Below, piece by piece: positions 34,981 to 43,247 of a stretch of 64,000 nucleotides of DNA. The notes beneath the pieces were generated by a model. It did not search any database and was not told the origin of the DNA. It saw only the letters and a program-made list of their open reading frames with translations. Where the stretch lies: NCBI GenBank assembly GCA_963790045.1, contig CAWBMS010000013.1, positions 1 to 64,000 of the forward strand, in the 5' to 3' direction. Both the position numbers and the translations under genes were made by a program. The first letter of the stretch is position 1. Every line of letters starts with the position of its first letter. Source of the DNA: DATKMP01 sp963790045 (GTDB lineage: Bacteria > Bacteroidota > Ignavibacteria > UBA10030).

Positions 34981-35634
34981 TTAAGAATGAGGATTTAGCT
35001 GTTCAAGTTTTAAGTGCAGCCATTCAACAGAATCGTGCAAACTTTCTTCGCTAATCGTGTGGCCGATAGGATATTCTTTATACACCAGCGGTGCTTGTGT
35101 TTTAGACAGCAGTTCGTTTGCGCGCATTCCAAAGCCAACCGGCACAACGGGATCGTACGTTCCGTGTGCTATGAAGAACGAAGTGTTTTTCAATTCATTC
35201 CATTTATAATCAATGCCGACATTCTCCGGCAGCAATCCGCTGTGAATAACGGCACCGCGAATTTTTTCCGGATGCGCGAGCGCCAGCACTAGCGACATCA
35301 TGGCACCGATGCTGAATCCGTATAAAAATATTTTTGATGGATCAATGGAAAATTTATCCGGTAATTCATCGATGACCTGCAGTACCTGCTGGTAACTCTG
35401 CTGCAACTGCCCTGCATCGATATTTCCCAAATCGTTCAAATCGAACCACGTATAGCCGCCGTACGGAAATTGCATCGGTGCGCGCACGCTGAAAATTTGA
35501 AACCGCGGATCGAGGTACGGCGTCAATCCCAGCAGATCGTTTTCATCGGTTCCTCTTCCGTGAAGAAGAATTAACACGGGATGAGAATCCGACAGCGTTG
35601 TCGGTTTCGGAGCAGCTTTGTAAAACAAACTCAT
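34981..35634 (-). CDS. Alpha/beta-hydrolase, phospholipase/carboxylesterase type
   Basis: 217 residues, usual for the Abhydrolase_2 family. Oxyanion region LILLHGRGTDENDLL, nucleophile Ser in LYGFSIGAMMS, Asp in GTYDPVVPVGFG and His in PIGHTISEES form the triad. Substrates of the family are carboxylic or phospho-esters; none is indicated. The start overlaps the stop of the 87-aa gene by 4 bases, and that overlaps the GroES-like gene by 4 bases, so all three are one operon. Confidence 0.88.
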   Translation of the reverse strand: MSLFYKAAPKPTTLSDSHPVLILLHGRGTDENDLLGLTPYLDPRFQIFSVRAPMQFPYGGYTWFDLNDLGNIDAGQLQQSYQQVLQVIDELPDKFSIDPSKIFLYGFSIGAMMSLVLALAHPEKIRGAVIHSGLLPENVGIDYKWNELKNTSFFIAHGTYDPVVPVGFGMRANELLSKTQAPLVYKEYPIGHTISEESLHDSVEWLHLKLEQLNPHS

Positions 35635-35894
35635 ACAGAACTTTCTTGCCGCGGCGGTTGGAATCCGCGATAGGTATCGTACCGCGAATCGTACGTAATC
35701 AAATTAAAATTTTCATCGCGCAAGGTGCCGCCGGATGGATAGAGATAAAATTTTGATATAGATTGGGTCGGTTTGGACGACGGCAAGTTGTTTTCGGAAT
35801 AAAACTCTAACACAAAATATCCGTTTCGGAATTTGGCGGTTTTCAATTGTTCCAGAATATGCTCGTGCGAAAACCTGTGGACATCTTCTGTCAT
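35631..35894 (-). CDS. 87-aa conserved-looking protein, unknown
   Basis: No signal peptide or membrane helix. Mixed alpha/beta: an N-terminal helix (FSHEHILEQLKTAKFRNG), strand YFVLEFYSE, then SKFYLYPSGGTLRDENFNLITYD. The SGGTLRDENFNLI segment looks like a beta hairpin. Overlaps both neighbours by four bases, so it is surely translated with them. I do not recognise the family. Confidence 0.7.
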   Translation of the reverse strand: MTEDVHRFSHEHILEQLKTAKFRNGYFVLEFYSENNLPSSKPTQSISKFYLYPSGGTLRDENFNLITYDSRYDTYRGFQPPRQESSV

Positions 35895-36280
35895 TGGCGA
35901 ATCAGTTCTTCTATGCCACCCGGACGCAGCAGCATGAGAATAGAAGAATGCGGCACAATGAGATATTTTTCCTGCTCATATTCCACTTCAATCGCAGCGT
36001 CTCGCACAAAGATGGCGAAGTCACCTTCTTCCGCTTGCAGCGGCAAATATTTTACCGGTTCTTTGGGGCTTGTGGACCACGATTCCTGATCGATGTATTG
36101 CGGATTCGGCACGGCATACCCCGGACCAACGCGCACTACATATCCCGCCTGCACTTTATCTTTTTCTTTTACGCCGGGTGGAAGATACAAACCATGCGAG
36201 GTGCGTTCGTTATCCTTATCGGGAGCAATCAGCACCCGGTCGCCGACAAGAATAATTTTTCTATGTGATTTAACTTCCAT
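35891..36280 (-). CDS. GroES-like (cpn10 family) protein
   Basis: 129 residues, longer than canonical GroES (about 97). It has the cpn10 start KIILVGDRVLIAPDKDNERTSHGLYLPPGVKEKDKVQAGYVVRVGPG with the mobile-loop position ERTSHGLYLPP, and the end YLIVPHSSILMLL. An insertion of some 25 residues (YAVPNPQYIDQESWSTSPKE) interrupts the barrel and the roof loop differs. It is not next to groEL. It is likely a divergent paralog, perhaps not a GroEL partner. First gene of a three-gene operon with the 87-aa protein and the esterase. Confidence 0.8.
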   Translation of the reverse strand: MEVKSHRKIILVGDRVLIAPDKDNERTSHGLYLPPGVKEKDKVQAGYVVRVGPGYAVPNPQYIDQESWSTSPKEPVKYLPLQAEEGDFAIFVRDAAIEVEYEQEKYLIVPHSSILMLLRPGGIEELIRQ

Positions 36281-36337
36281 ATCTCTAAAGACAACAAGAG
36301 CACAGACAAAAAATTCATCTGTGCTGCATTTGAATTG

Positions 36338-36389
36338 TCGGGACGGCGGGATTTGTCACGAAGTGATCACGTCGTGAAACCCGCGACCA
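36338..36389 (-). repeat. Copy of the tRNA-Pro 3' end, interrupted by a palindrome
   Basis: TCGGGACGGCGGGATTT (36338-36354) equals the acceptor/T-arm part of the tRNA-Pro gene at 36652. It is then split by a 22-base near-palindrome, GTCACGAAGTGATCACGTCGTG, and resumes AAACCCGCGACCA. The two tRNA-derived copies are direct repeats flanking the GIY-YIG gene, like attachment-site duplicates of a small mobile element. Confidence 0.8.
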
Positions 36390-36625
36390 TCTTTTATCCT
36401 TCGACTTTCAAGCCATCCAGCTCGGGACTTAAGAAATTGTTCACGTCTTATCGCTTCAGTCCGATTTTCAAATTCTTCGCAATAAAGAACTTTCCATGGA
36501 CGATGTGCTTTCGTCCATCTCACTCGACCCTGATTGTGTTCTTGAATCCTGCGATTCAGATCAGAAGTTTGACCGATATAATATTTGTTATCTTTCAAAC
36601 TTTCGAGAACATAAACAACATACAT
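36356..36625 (-). CDS. GIY-YIG nuclease (UPF0213/URI type), tRNA-linked
   Basis: About 89 residues from ATG 36625 (MYVVYVLESLKDNKYYIGQT); the reading frame continues upstream through the tRNA gene but that is not coding. Motifs: VYV...YYIG (the GIY-YIG pair), RRIQEHNQG with the catalytic Arg, and Glu in EFENRTEAIRREQFLKS. Standalone GIY-YIG proteins of this size are common in Bacteroidota. The last residues (DGRGFHDVITS) are encoded by the tRNA-3'-end copy. The neighbouring duplicate suggests the nuclease travels with a tRNA-targeted element, in the manner of a homing endonuclease. Confidence 0.9.
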   Translation of the reverse strand: MYVVYVLESLKDNKYYIGQTSDLNRRIQEHNQGRVRWTKAHRPWKVLYCEEFENRTEAIRREQFLKSRAGWLESRRIKDGRGFHDVITS

Positions 36626-36651
36626 ACCATGTCCTCTCCTAATATTATTTG

Positions 36652-36725
36652 TCGGGACGGCGGGATTTGAACCCGCGACCACTTGCACCCCAAGCAAGTG
36701 CGCTACCGGGCTGCGCTACGTCCCG
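36652..36725 (-). tRNA. tRNA-Pro (anticodon GGG)
   Basis: Minus-strand cloverleaf: acceptor CGGGACG/CGTCCCG, D-arm TAGCGCAGCCCGGTAGCGC, anticodon stem CTTGC/GCAAG with loop TTGGGGT (anticodon GGG), T-arm GCGGGTTCAAATCCCGC. The 3' discriminator is A and CCA is not encoded. Its 3' end is duplicated at 36338-36389. Confidence 0.95.
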
Positions 36726-36781
36726 AGAAATTTTACTGAAATAAGATACCTTTTTTTTTGTGCCTGTGCAACAATCGTGCT

Positions 36782-37261
36782 TCACTTCGCTCTTTTATAA
36801 AGCGGTAGATGAAGTTTACGCGCAATCGCATCCGCTAATCCCTCACCGGCAACACCAAACGACCAGTAAAACAAATACTGGATCGGATGCTGCTTCTGTA
36901 TGGATTTGATGGATTGAATCATTAACCGCTTCGCTAATCCTTTGCCGCGATATTCCGGCAGCACGAGTGCAGAACACAAATACACCGCATCGTACGTTTT
37001 TCCTGCGTGAGTTCGTCTCAGCAATTCGCGTTCAGTAATTTGTTTGCGGATAAAGAGTTCCATCAGCCGACGCGATGTTGGAAGCACCAGCATCCATGCA
37101 ACGGGGCCGTTGCACGTACTTTTTTCTGTGATACTTGCAGGATGAATCTTCTTCAGACGCGCCATTACATGATCATTGACTTGAATTTGTTCGGGATGAT
37201 GTTTTGCTCCGAAGAATTCTTCGGCAAGCTGAATCATTCGTTCAAGATTTTCGTTCAACAT
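36782..37261 (-). CDS. GNAT-family N-acetyltransferase-like protein
   Basis: 159 residues from ATG 37261 (MLNENLERMIQLAEEFFG), chosen because AAGGAAAAGGTG sits just upstream; an ATG at 37282 has no ribosome site. Acetyl-CoA motif A is LVLPEYRGKGLAKRLMIQSI (R-G-x-G-x-A variant RGKGLA). The first half is helical, with PVAWMLVLPTSRRLMELF as the entry strand. Substrate unknown. It follows the tRNA-Pro gene on the same strand by about 60 bases. Confidence 0.8.
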   Translation of the reverse strand: MLNENLERMIQLAEEFFGAKHHPEQIQVNDHVMARLKKIHPASITEKSTCNGPVAWMLVLPTSRRLMELFIRKQITERELLRRTHAGKTYDAVYLCSALVLPEYRGKGLAKRLMIQSIKSIQKQHPIQYLFYWSFGVAGEGLADAIARKLHLPLYKRAK

Positions 37262-37375
37262 ACCTGCACCTTTTCCTTCCATGCAAAGAACAAAGATACC
37301 GCGAGAATGTCAAGGTTGATGTGAACGAAATGGAACCGAAATAGCCGTGAAAAAGTATTTTTGAAATGTAGAATG

Positions 37376-38311
37376 CTACAAGACTGCTTCTTCAAAATTT
37401 TCTTGAGTTGCAAAATAATATGCCATCAACAATACACCGGCAATTCCCACCGCAACGAGAACGCCTAACCATGTCGGCCGGTAGGTGAACATCTCCAGCG
37501 CCGTGCGGTCATCCGGCGTTCGGTATAACGAAAGAACTGCGCACAGATTGTTGGTACAATGTGCCGCCATTCCGGGGAAAATGCTTTTGCTGCGATAAAA
37601 GAAAAATCCGAACAGGATGCCAAGCAGTGACAGCGACAACAAATTGATGGGCTGCATGTGAAACAATCCGAAAATGATGCCGGCGATGAAAATGCTTTTA
37701 ACACCGAGTGCGCGTTCTAATGTTCGCTGTACATATCCGCGAAAAAGAATTTCTTCGCACAACGCCGGGCTTAAACACACCACAAAGATCAGCCAGAGTA
37801 ATTCTTCCCGGCTGTAGGATGTGAATACTTGCGCATTGATACGCGATAAAAAATCCGGAATATGTAGCCGTTCGATAAAAAATTCACCGATGGCTTCATT
37901 CAATGGAAGCACACAAAGCGTTACGGCAACAGCAAGAACGACTTCGAAAAGAGGAATGCGTTTGAATCGAATATAAGCTGCCACATTGGTCGAATGCCAG
38001 CGTTTGACGATCCATAGTGTGGGCAACAGCATGCAACCAAATTGAGAAACAACAACGGCGATCCGCATCGGCCCTTTCATCACCATTGCCATGTGTGTTA
38101 ATTGTTCAACGAATGTTTTTCCATGAACCGATGTGTGATTTCGAACAGCATCAACCATCAAGAGTATTCCGCTTAGAAGTGCCTGAGCATGGAAATAGAG
38201 AACGCCGACAATCAGCAAACCCAGGAAAGCTGCCGCCGTCGAACTGCGATGTTTTTGTTCCCACGAACCGTTCAACGCTGGCATCGTGGAATGATTTCGT
38301 TTTTCTTCCAA
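37376..38311 (-). CDS. CPBP-family intramembrane metalloprotease
   Basis: 311 residues, about eight helices. Catalytic motif EEILFRG (in ALCEEILFRGYVQR), then FGLFHM with the second ligand and AHCTNN with the third, the usual E-E-x3-R / F-x3-H / H-x3-N pattern of the CPBP (CAAX-like, Abi) proteases. Bacterial members process membrane peptides or bacteriocin-related substrates; some are also used in defence. Its ATG lies eight bases after the stop of the upstream membrane-protein gene, so the two are co-expressed. Confidence 0.9.
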   Translation of the reverse strand: MEEKRNHSTMPALNGSWEQKHRSSTAAAFLGLLIVGVLYFHAQALLSGILLMVDAVRNHTSVHGKTFVEQLTHMAMVMKGPMRIAVVVSQFGCMLLPTLWIVKRWHSTNVAAYIRFKRIPLFEVVLAVAVTLCVLPLNEAIGEFFIERLHIPDFLSRINAQVFTSYSREELLWLIFVVCLSPALCEEILFRGYVQRTLERALGVKSIFIAGIIFGLFHMQPINLLSLSLLGILFGFFFYRSKSIFPGMAAHCTNNLCAVLSLYRTPDDRTALEMFTYRPTWLGVLVAVGIAGVLLMAYYFATQENFEEAVL

Positions 38312-38319
38312 CGGCGCTA

Positions 38320-39324
38320 TTACATTTGGTTAAAATCCATCGGTTGGGAAGATGAATCTGGCAGAAGAGGTTCTGGAGACGGTTGTTTCATCGCGTTGCT
38401 TCTGGCGCGCAAATCGACATACATCACCACCGTATAGACCGGAGTAATAAGCAGCGTAAGCAAATAATTTATTCCGGTACCGATACTGATGCCCGGTCCA
38501 AAGGATGATTCCATATTTTTTATCGCTACGGGATCGATATTGCCGCCGGTTTTTCCCAGCATCGTAAAAGATTCTTTATACACGTCCCACATACTGCCGA
38601 ACGTAATCGGCAGCGACACAATCATAATGACCAATTGTGTGATCAACGTGAATAACATTAAAATACCGAACGTTCGCCACCAATATCCCGTTACTAATTC
38701 CCAGCTTCCTTTTAATGATTCGATCACGGTCATATCATCTACCGCAACAGCAGTCAATGAAAAATACCATTTGAGCACAACATAGCTCGCGACCGGTACA
38801 ATACCGATCAGCAATAGCACAAGAACAAATCCCATCAGCACTTTTGAAACAGCAGCAAGTACGGCAAGAATAATGCCCACGACAATAGCACCAACCACAA
38901 AAATACCAATTTGGAGCAATGCCTGACCGATACCATACAACCATTTTCCATGAAAAGTTTCATCGATAGCATCGCGAAAAGAAATGGTACGAGAATTCAA
39001 TTCTTCATTCACGACAACGCTGATGGCAATCTCAGCGAGCATAACCCCCAGCAACAGGACAAGTGTCGCAACACCGAAAAAAGATAAAGCGCCGAGCAGC
39101 GACATGATGATATTGAAACTATTTTCTTTCGGAATACTTTGAAGTGATTCCTGCAAATCTGTTAAGGACGAGTAAAAACTATCCGCAGCAATCGCCATCA
39201 ATATCATCGGGATGGCAAGAAATAGAAGCGCGATGATGAGATTGCGGACAAACGTTTTGCCAATGAGGGTGAATGTTTTTTCAAAAATATCGCCCAACTC
39301 CATTGGAGCTATTGGAACATTCAT
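38320..39324 (-). CDS. Polytopic membrane protein (glycerophosphodiester-phosphodiesterase membrane-domain-like)
   Basis: 334 residues with six or seven hydrophobic segments. N-terminal MNVPIAPMELGDIFEKTFTL and the pattern of long helices with a conserved WYFSLTAVAVDDMTVIESLKGSW segment resemble the DUF975/GlpQ-membrane-domain group that I remember as 'glycerophosphoryl diester phosphodiesterase membrane domain' proteins. The C-terminal tail is polar (PSPEPLLPDSSSQPMD). No enzymatic motif is visible. It is probably a structural or transport partner of the adjacent CPBP protease. Confidence 0.65.
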   Translation of the reverse strand: MNVPIAPMELGDIFEKTFTLIGKTFVRNLIIALLFLAIPMILMAIAADSFYSSLTDLQESLQSIPKENSFNIIMSLLGALSFFGVATLVLLLGVMLAEIAISVVVNEELNSRTISFRDAIDETFHGKWLYGIGQALLQIGIFVVGAIVVGIILAVLAAVSKVLMGFVLVLLLIGIVPVASYVVLKWYFSLTAVAVDDMTVIESLKGSWELVTGYWWRTFGILMLFTLITQLVIMIVSLPITFGSMWDVYKESFTMLGKTGGNIDPVAIKNMESSFGPGISIGTGINYLLTLLITPVYTVVMYVDLRARSNAMKQPSPEPLLPDSSSQPMDFNQM

Positions 39325-39599
39325 ATAACTACTCCTCTCTATAGAACTTCAATATGAATAATACCGTCTCTTAGCAATCGCATCGATTCCACGTATGAAT
39401 CGGAAATTCAGAAACGACCTTTCCTTTTACGGAAAGGAACATTTCTTATGACGTTGTATCGTCTTAATAACTGGCGGTTATTCATTGAGGAGAATATACA
39501 TGATGCTTTACGAAAAAGAAAGAAATATTTTTGGACTGGATACTTTTCACCCCGACTAAAAAAGCGGCTCACAGCATACCACGAACAACAACAGACAGA

Positions 39600-42252
39600 T
39601 TATCCGCCGATCCAATAGCTTAACTTAATAATAAAGATATTATCCGGTTTGGCGCCAGAAAGCAAATTGGTGGCACGATGAAATTCGAAATCGCCGTAGT
39701 CGTTCGAATCCGAGCGAGTTTGTGTCCACACAAAATACAACGTAGAACCGGGCATGTATTCCCATCGTAAAACGGCGTTACCGCGCAAGGAAACATAATT
39801 GAAATTCGGATTTGATTCTGAAACCACATGATCCGGGTTTCCATCCGGACTGAGATCATAGGAAATCGATCCATCGCTTCCAATGTTTTTTACAATCGTC
39901 GATCCCTCTTCTCCATAGTTTATAAAATCCAGCGTTCGCGATTGACGAAGCATTTTGTAATTCGTAAAATCTCCTGAGGATAGAAACGGCTGCACGTATA
40001 TTTGCAAACTTAACTTTGGCGTCAAAGTCCAATCCACACGAAACTGTGCAGAAAGTTCTTTGTAATTCAAATCGGCGAAGATACACCGCCTGCCGTTCGT
40101 TGCCGTCGCCGCAGCGTCATCATAAATATCGATATAATGTGCATCATCGACCGATAATGTATATGCGGGTGTGAACGACAAAGACAGATTTGCAACGGGA
40201 CGCATCGTCAAGGGCAGACCAAACCCATTATAAAAACCGCTGACGCTTTTATTCGCAGACCAATAAATTTCTGCCGAATACTGATCGCGATAATCGGTCC
40301 AATAATCGAACGACCACTCATTTGTCGGCATATTCGCTGTTTGCGGACCGCCGCGCGTCAGAAAATCGTTGTATGTCTTAAATCCATAATCGTACGAAAT
40401 ATTGCAGGTATGATAGTTCGGCAATTGATACGTCAATTGTGTCCATAATCCCCGCCACGTTTCGTTCCCGCCAAAATCTAGCTTACCAAAGACCGAACCG
40501 TAAAGATTAATATACCGATAATACGACGTCGGATCGTTCCACTTATAACCTCCGGCAACATGATAGTTGATGATATTCAGCGCGAGAAAAATATCCGAGA
40601 TCGCTGCAATCGAATCCCGGGCTGATGATGCCGACGGCAGAGTTGAGCATCCAATTTCCTTTTTGTTTGTTCAGTGTTACACGCCCCGCATAACCAGACA
40701 TCGACGTAGCATTGCTGTCAACAGAAAGATACGATGCATCTGGACGCTGAAAGTAATGCGCGAAATTCTGCTGCAAGCTAATCATACGATCTTGTGTTCC
40801 CTCAACATACGAACCCGCAGCCCAACCGGAAACCATATAAACTTTTCCGGTATCCAACGCAGTCCAGCCATCGATTCCCAACACATACGAAGCTTCGTTC
40901 ACATCCGATTTTATAGCAATATCGCTGAATGAACGATTCACACCTGTAAACAACATTCCGAATCCTTGTTTCCCGTCGTTAAAATCTTTTTGAACGCGTT
41001 CGATACTGTACAATGTCAACGGTTCCACTTCCAAACTGCTCTTTGTTCCATTCGCTTCCATATCGGCAAATTCACGTCGTGTTACTGCTTCAATCGCACC
41101 AATGTTCCAGCCATCGGAAACTTTTCCGGTGATTTTTGCAGCCCCAAGAATATGTGCCGCAAGCGGAATATCGGCATAATCATAATCCGGCATGCTGCGT
41201 TCAGGCGCACGCCCGATGCGGCGGCTGTAAAAAATGTTTGGTGATGACCAGCTAAATCCCCAAAAACTATTGACGCCTCCTTGTCCGAACGAAAAGATAT
41301 TCATGCCTTCAAGAAAGAACGGGCGCTTTTCATTATAATAAGTTTCAACATCGCTTAAGTTCACGACCGCCGGATCAACTTCCACCTGTCCGAAATCAGG
41401 ATTGATCGTTCCCTCTAAAATCATATTATTACCCAACCCATATTTCAGATCCCCACCGACGTTTGTAGAATATTTTGATCCATTGTTGAACGGATCACCC
41501 GCTGCTGGATTCGAGTATTCCGCGCGTTCGTTGATGTATGGCAAAACTTCTATTCGCGCAGGCGGTGTGATGTGTTCGATGCCGAGCAATTCGGGAAAAC
41601 GGGAAACAAAGCCACTTTGATTTCGCGGAGTATAAGTAAGGTACGCACTTTCTTTTTTTCGCCCGATGTACCGTTCAAAATCAATTCCCCAAACATAGTG
41701 ATCGCTCGGTTTAAAGCGTAACTGTGAAAATGGAATACGCATTTCCACACACCATCCCTCCGATGTGATGGTACGTTTGGCTTCCCACACGCCATCCCAC
41801 GTTGCATCGCTCCAATCATCGTTATATTCAATCCCGTCGATTTGCGTGCCGCCGGCGGTAAGAACAAAATAAAATCCGTTGCGTTTGTCATGATAGGAAT
41901 CGATAGCAACGCCGAAAAAATCTGCACCGATGTCGTTATCACGTCTTGACAAACGAGCGATGATTGAATCGGGATGCGAGTCTTTCATTCGTGCAGCGAT
42001 ATACAACGCATTATCATCGTACGCTACCCACACTTCTGTGGATTCCGTGACGGCTTTCCCTTGATTGGGATCTTGCTGAAAGAATCCTGTCGTGCCGGGA
42101 CGCTGCCATACTGTTTCCGACAATATGCCGTCGATATGAATCGACTCTGTCGTCCGCACTGCTGTTACCGACGTAACCAATTTCGGTGTCTGCCCCAGAA
42201 GCAAATTCCAAACGAACATCATTCCAACAAACACCGCTATCCAATAACGCAT
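39600..42252 (-). pseudogene. DUF5916 / CBM9-like outer-membrane protein, frameshifted
   Basis: Frame 1 (42252 to about 40578) has signal peptide 1-20 (LLLGQ), a CBM9-like domain (about 30-230: IHIDGILSETVWQRP, WVAYDDNALYIAARMKDS) and the start of a DUF5916 barrel (INPDFGQVEVDPAVVNLSD, YYNEKRPFFLEGMNIF). Frame 2 resumes LNIINYHVAGGYKWNDPTSY and ends SYWIGG at 39600. Deleting one T near 40577 gives a protein of about 880 residues, the normal length. The C-terminal part is a beta barrel of alternating strands. Such proteins are abundant in FCB bacteria and are thought to help take up or bind polymers; the substrate is not known. Confidence 0.8.
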
Positions 42253-42421
42253 CCTGTTCTCCTAATTTTCTTTTCTTACGTTGATACTATGACTGGAGTT
42301 GCACTCAAAAGGTTGGTGCGTTATATTAACTTAATAAAATATTTGTGAACGTATCATCCACAACACAATAATAGAAGGTCCGAATCTGAATCTCCATTTC
42401 CATGCATACGGCTCCAGTGAT

Positions 42422-43159
42422 TTGCCTGCACTCATTATTTTGCATGGGTTGTTTGGATCATCGGATAATTGGCATTCGTTGGGCAATGTATTTGGAGAAC
42501 GATTTTACACACTCATTCCCGATGCCCGCAACCACGGCAGATCGCCGCACAGTGATGATTTCGATTATCAGGTGCTGGCAGACGATGTTGTTGAATTTAT
42601 TCAACAACATCGTCTTGCATCAGCATCGCTCCTCGGCCATTCGATGGGCGGCAAGACGGCAATGCTTGTAGCACTGCAGCATCCTGAACTCATCGACAAA
42701 CTTATTGTTGTCGATATGGCACCGCGCGCATATCCACCGGAACATGAAATCATTTTTGAAGCGTTGAATTCTATCAATCTCTCGGTCATGGTTCGAAGAA
42801 TCGATATTGAAACAAAACTTGCACAACATCTTGCTGATGAAGCAACGATTCAGTTATTGATGAAAAATCTTGCGCGGGATGAACAAGGAAAATTTCGATG
42901 GAAAATCAATCTGCCCGTCATCCAAAAAAATTACGATTCCATGAACACTGCGCTTCCGACACAACAAATGCGTTTTGAAAAACCGGCGTTATTCATTCGC
43001 GGCGAGCATTCGGAATATATTTTATTGGAAGATTTGAGACCCATTGCAGCATTATTCCCTCGCGCGGAATTGATCACCATTAAAAACGCTGCACACTGGG
43101 TTCATGCCGATGCGCCGGAAGATTTCGCACAAACAGTTTTAGAATTCCTCCTTTCTTGA
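42422..43159 (+). CDS. Alpha/beta-hydrolase (YbfF-like esterase), start uncertain
   Basis: 245 residues from a TTG at 42422. Oxyanion region IILHGLFGSSDNWHSLG, nucleophile Ser in LLGHSMGGKTAM, Asp in FIRGEHSEYI-type region, His in AAHWVHADAPEDF. The fold clearly extends upstream: codons from 42371 read IEGPNLNLHFHAYGSSD, the first strands of the family, but there is no ATG, GTG or TTG in that frame back to a stop at 42335-42337. Either the true start is a rare codon or a frameshift hides it. YbfF-type enzymes hydrolyse acyl-CoA or esters. Confidence 0.82.
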   Translation: MPALIILHGLFGSSDNWHSLGNVFGERFYTLIPDARNHGRSPHSDDFDYQVLADDVVEFIQQHRLASASLLGHSMGGKTAMLVALQHPELIDKLIVVDMAPRAYPPEHEIIFEALNSINLSVMVRRIDIETKLAQHLADEATIQLLMKNLARDEQGKFRWKINLPVIQKNYDSMNTALPTQQMRFEKPALFIRGEHSEYILLEDLRPIAALFPRAELITIKNAAHWVHADAPEDFAQTVLEFLLS

Positions 43160-43247
43160 TGGCTTGCCGAAACATTTCGTTTCTTTCTGCCGTCTATATC
43201 TATTATATTAGATTCAAATAGAGATCCATTCATAAGAGGAAGGTACT

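Noticed and set aside
36626..36697. N-terminal extension of the GIY-YIG protein (MLGVQVVAGSNPAVPT)
   Set aside because: This is read-through of the tRNA-Pro gene; the true start is the ATG at 36625.
39415..39436. CCTTTCC-TTTTAC-GGAAAGG hairpin as a terminator
   Set aside because: Neither strand has a U-run after the stem, so it is left as an unassigned hairpin.
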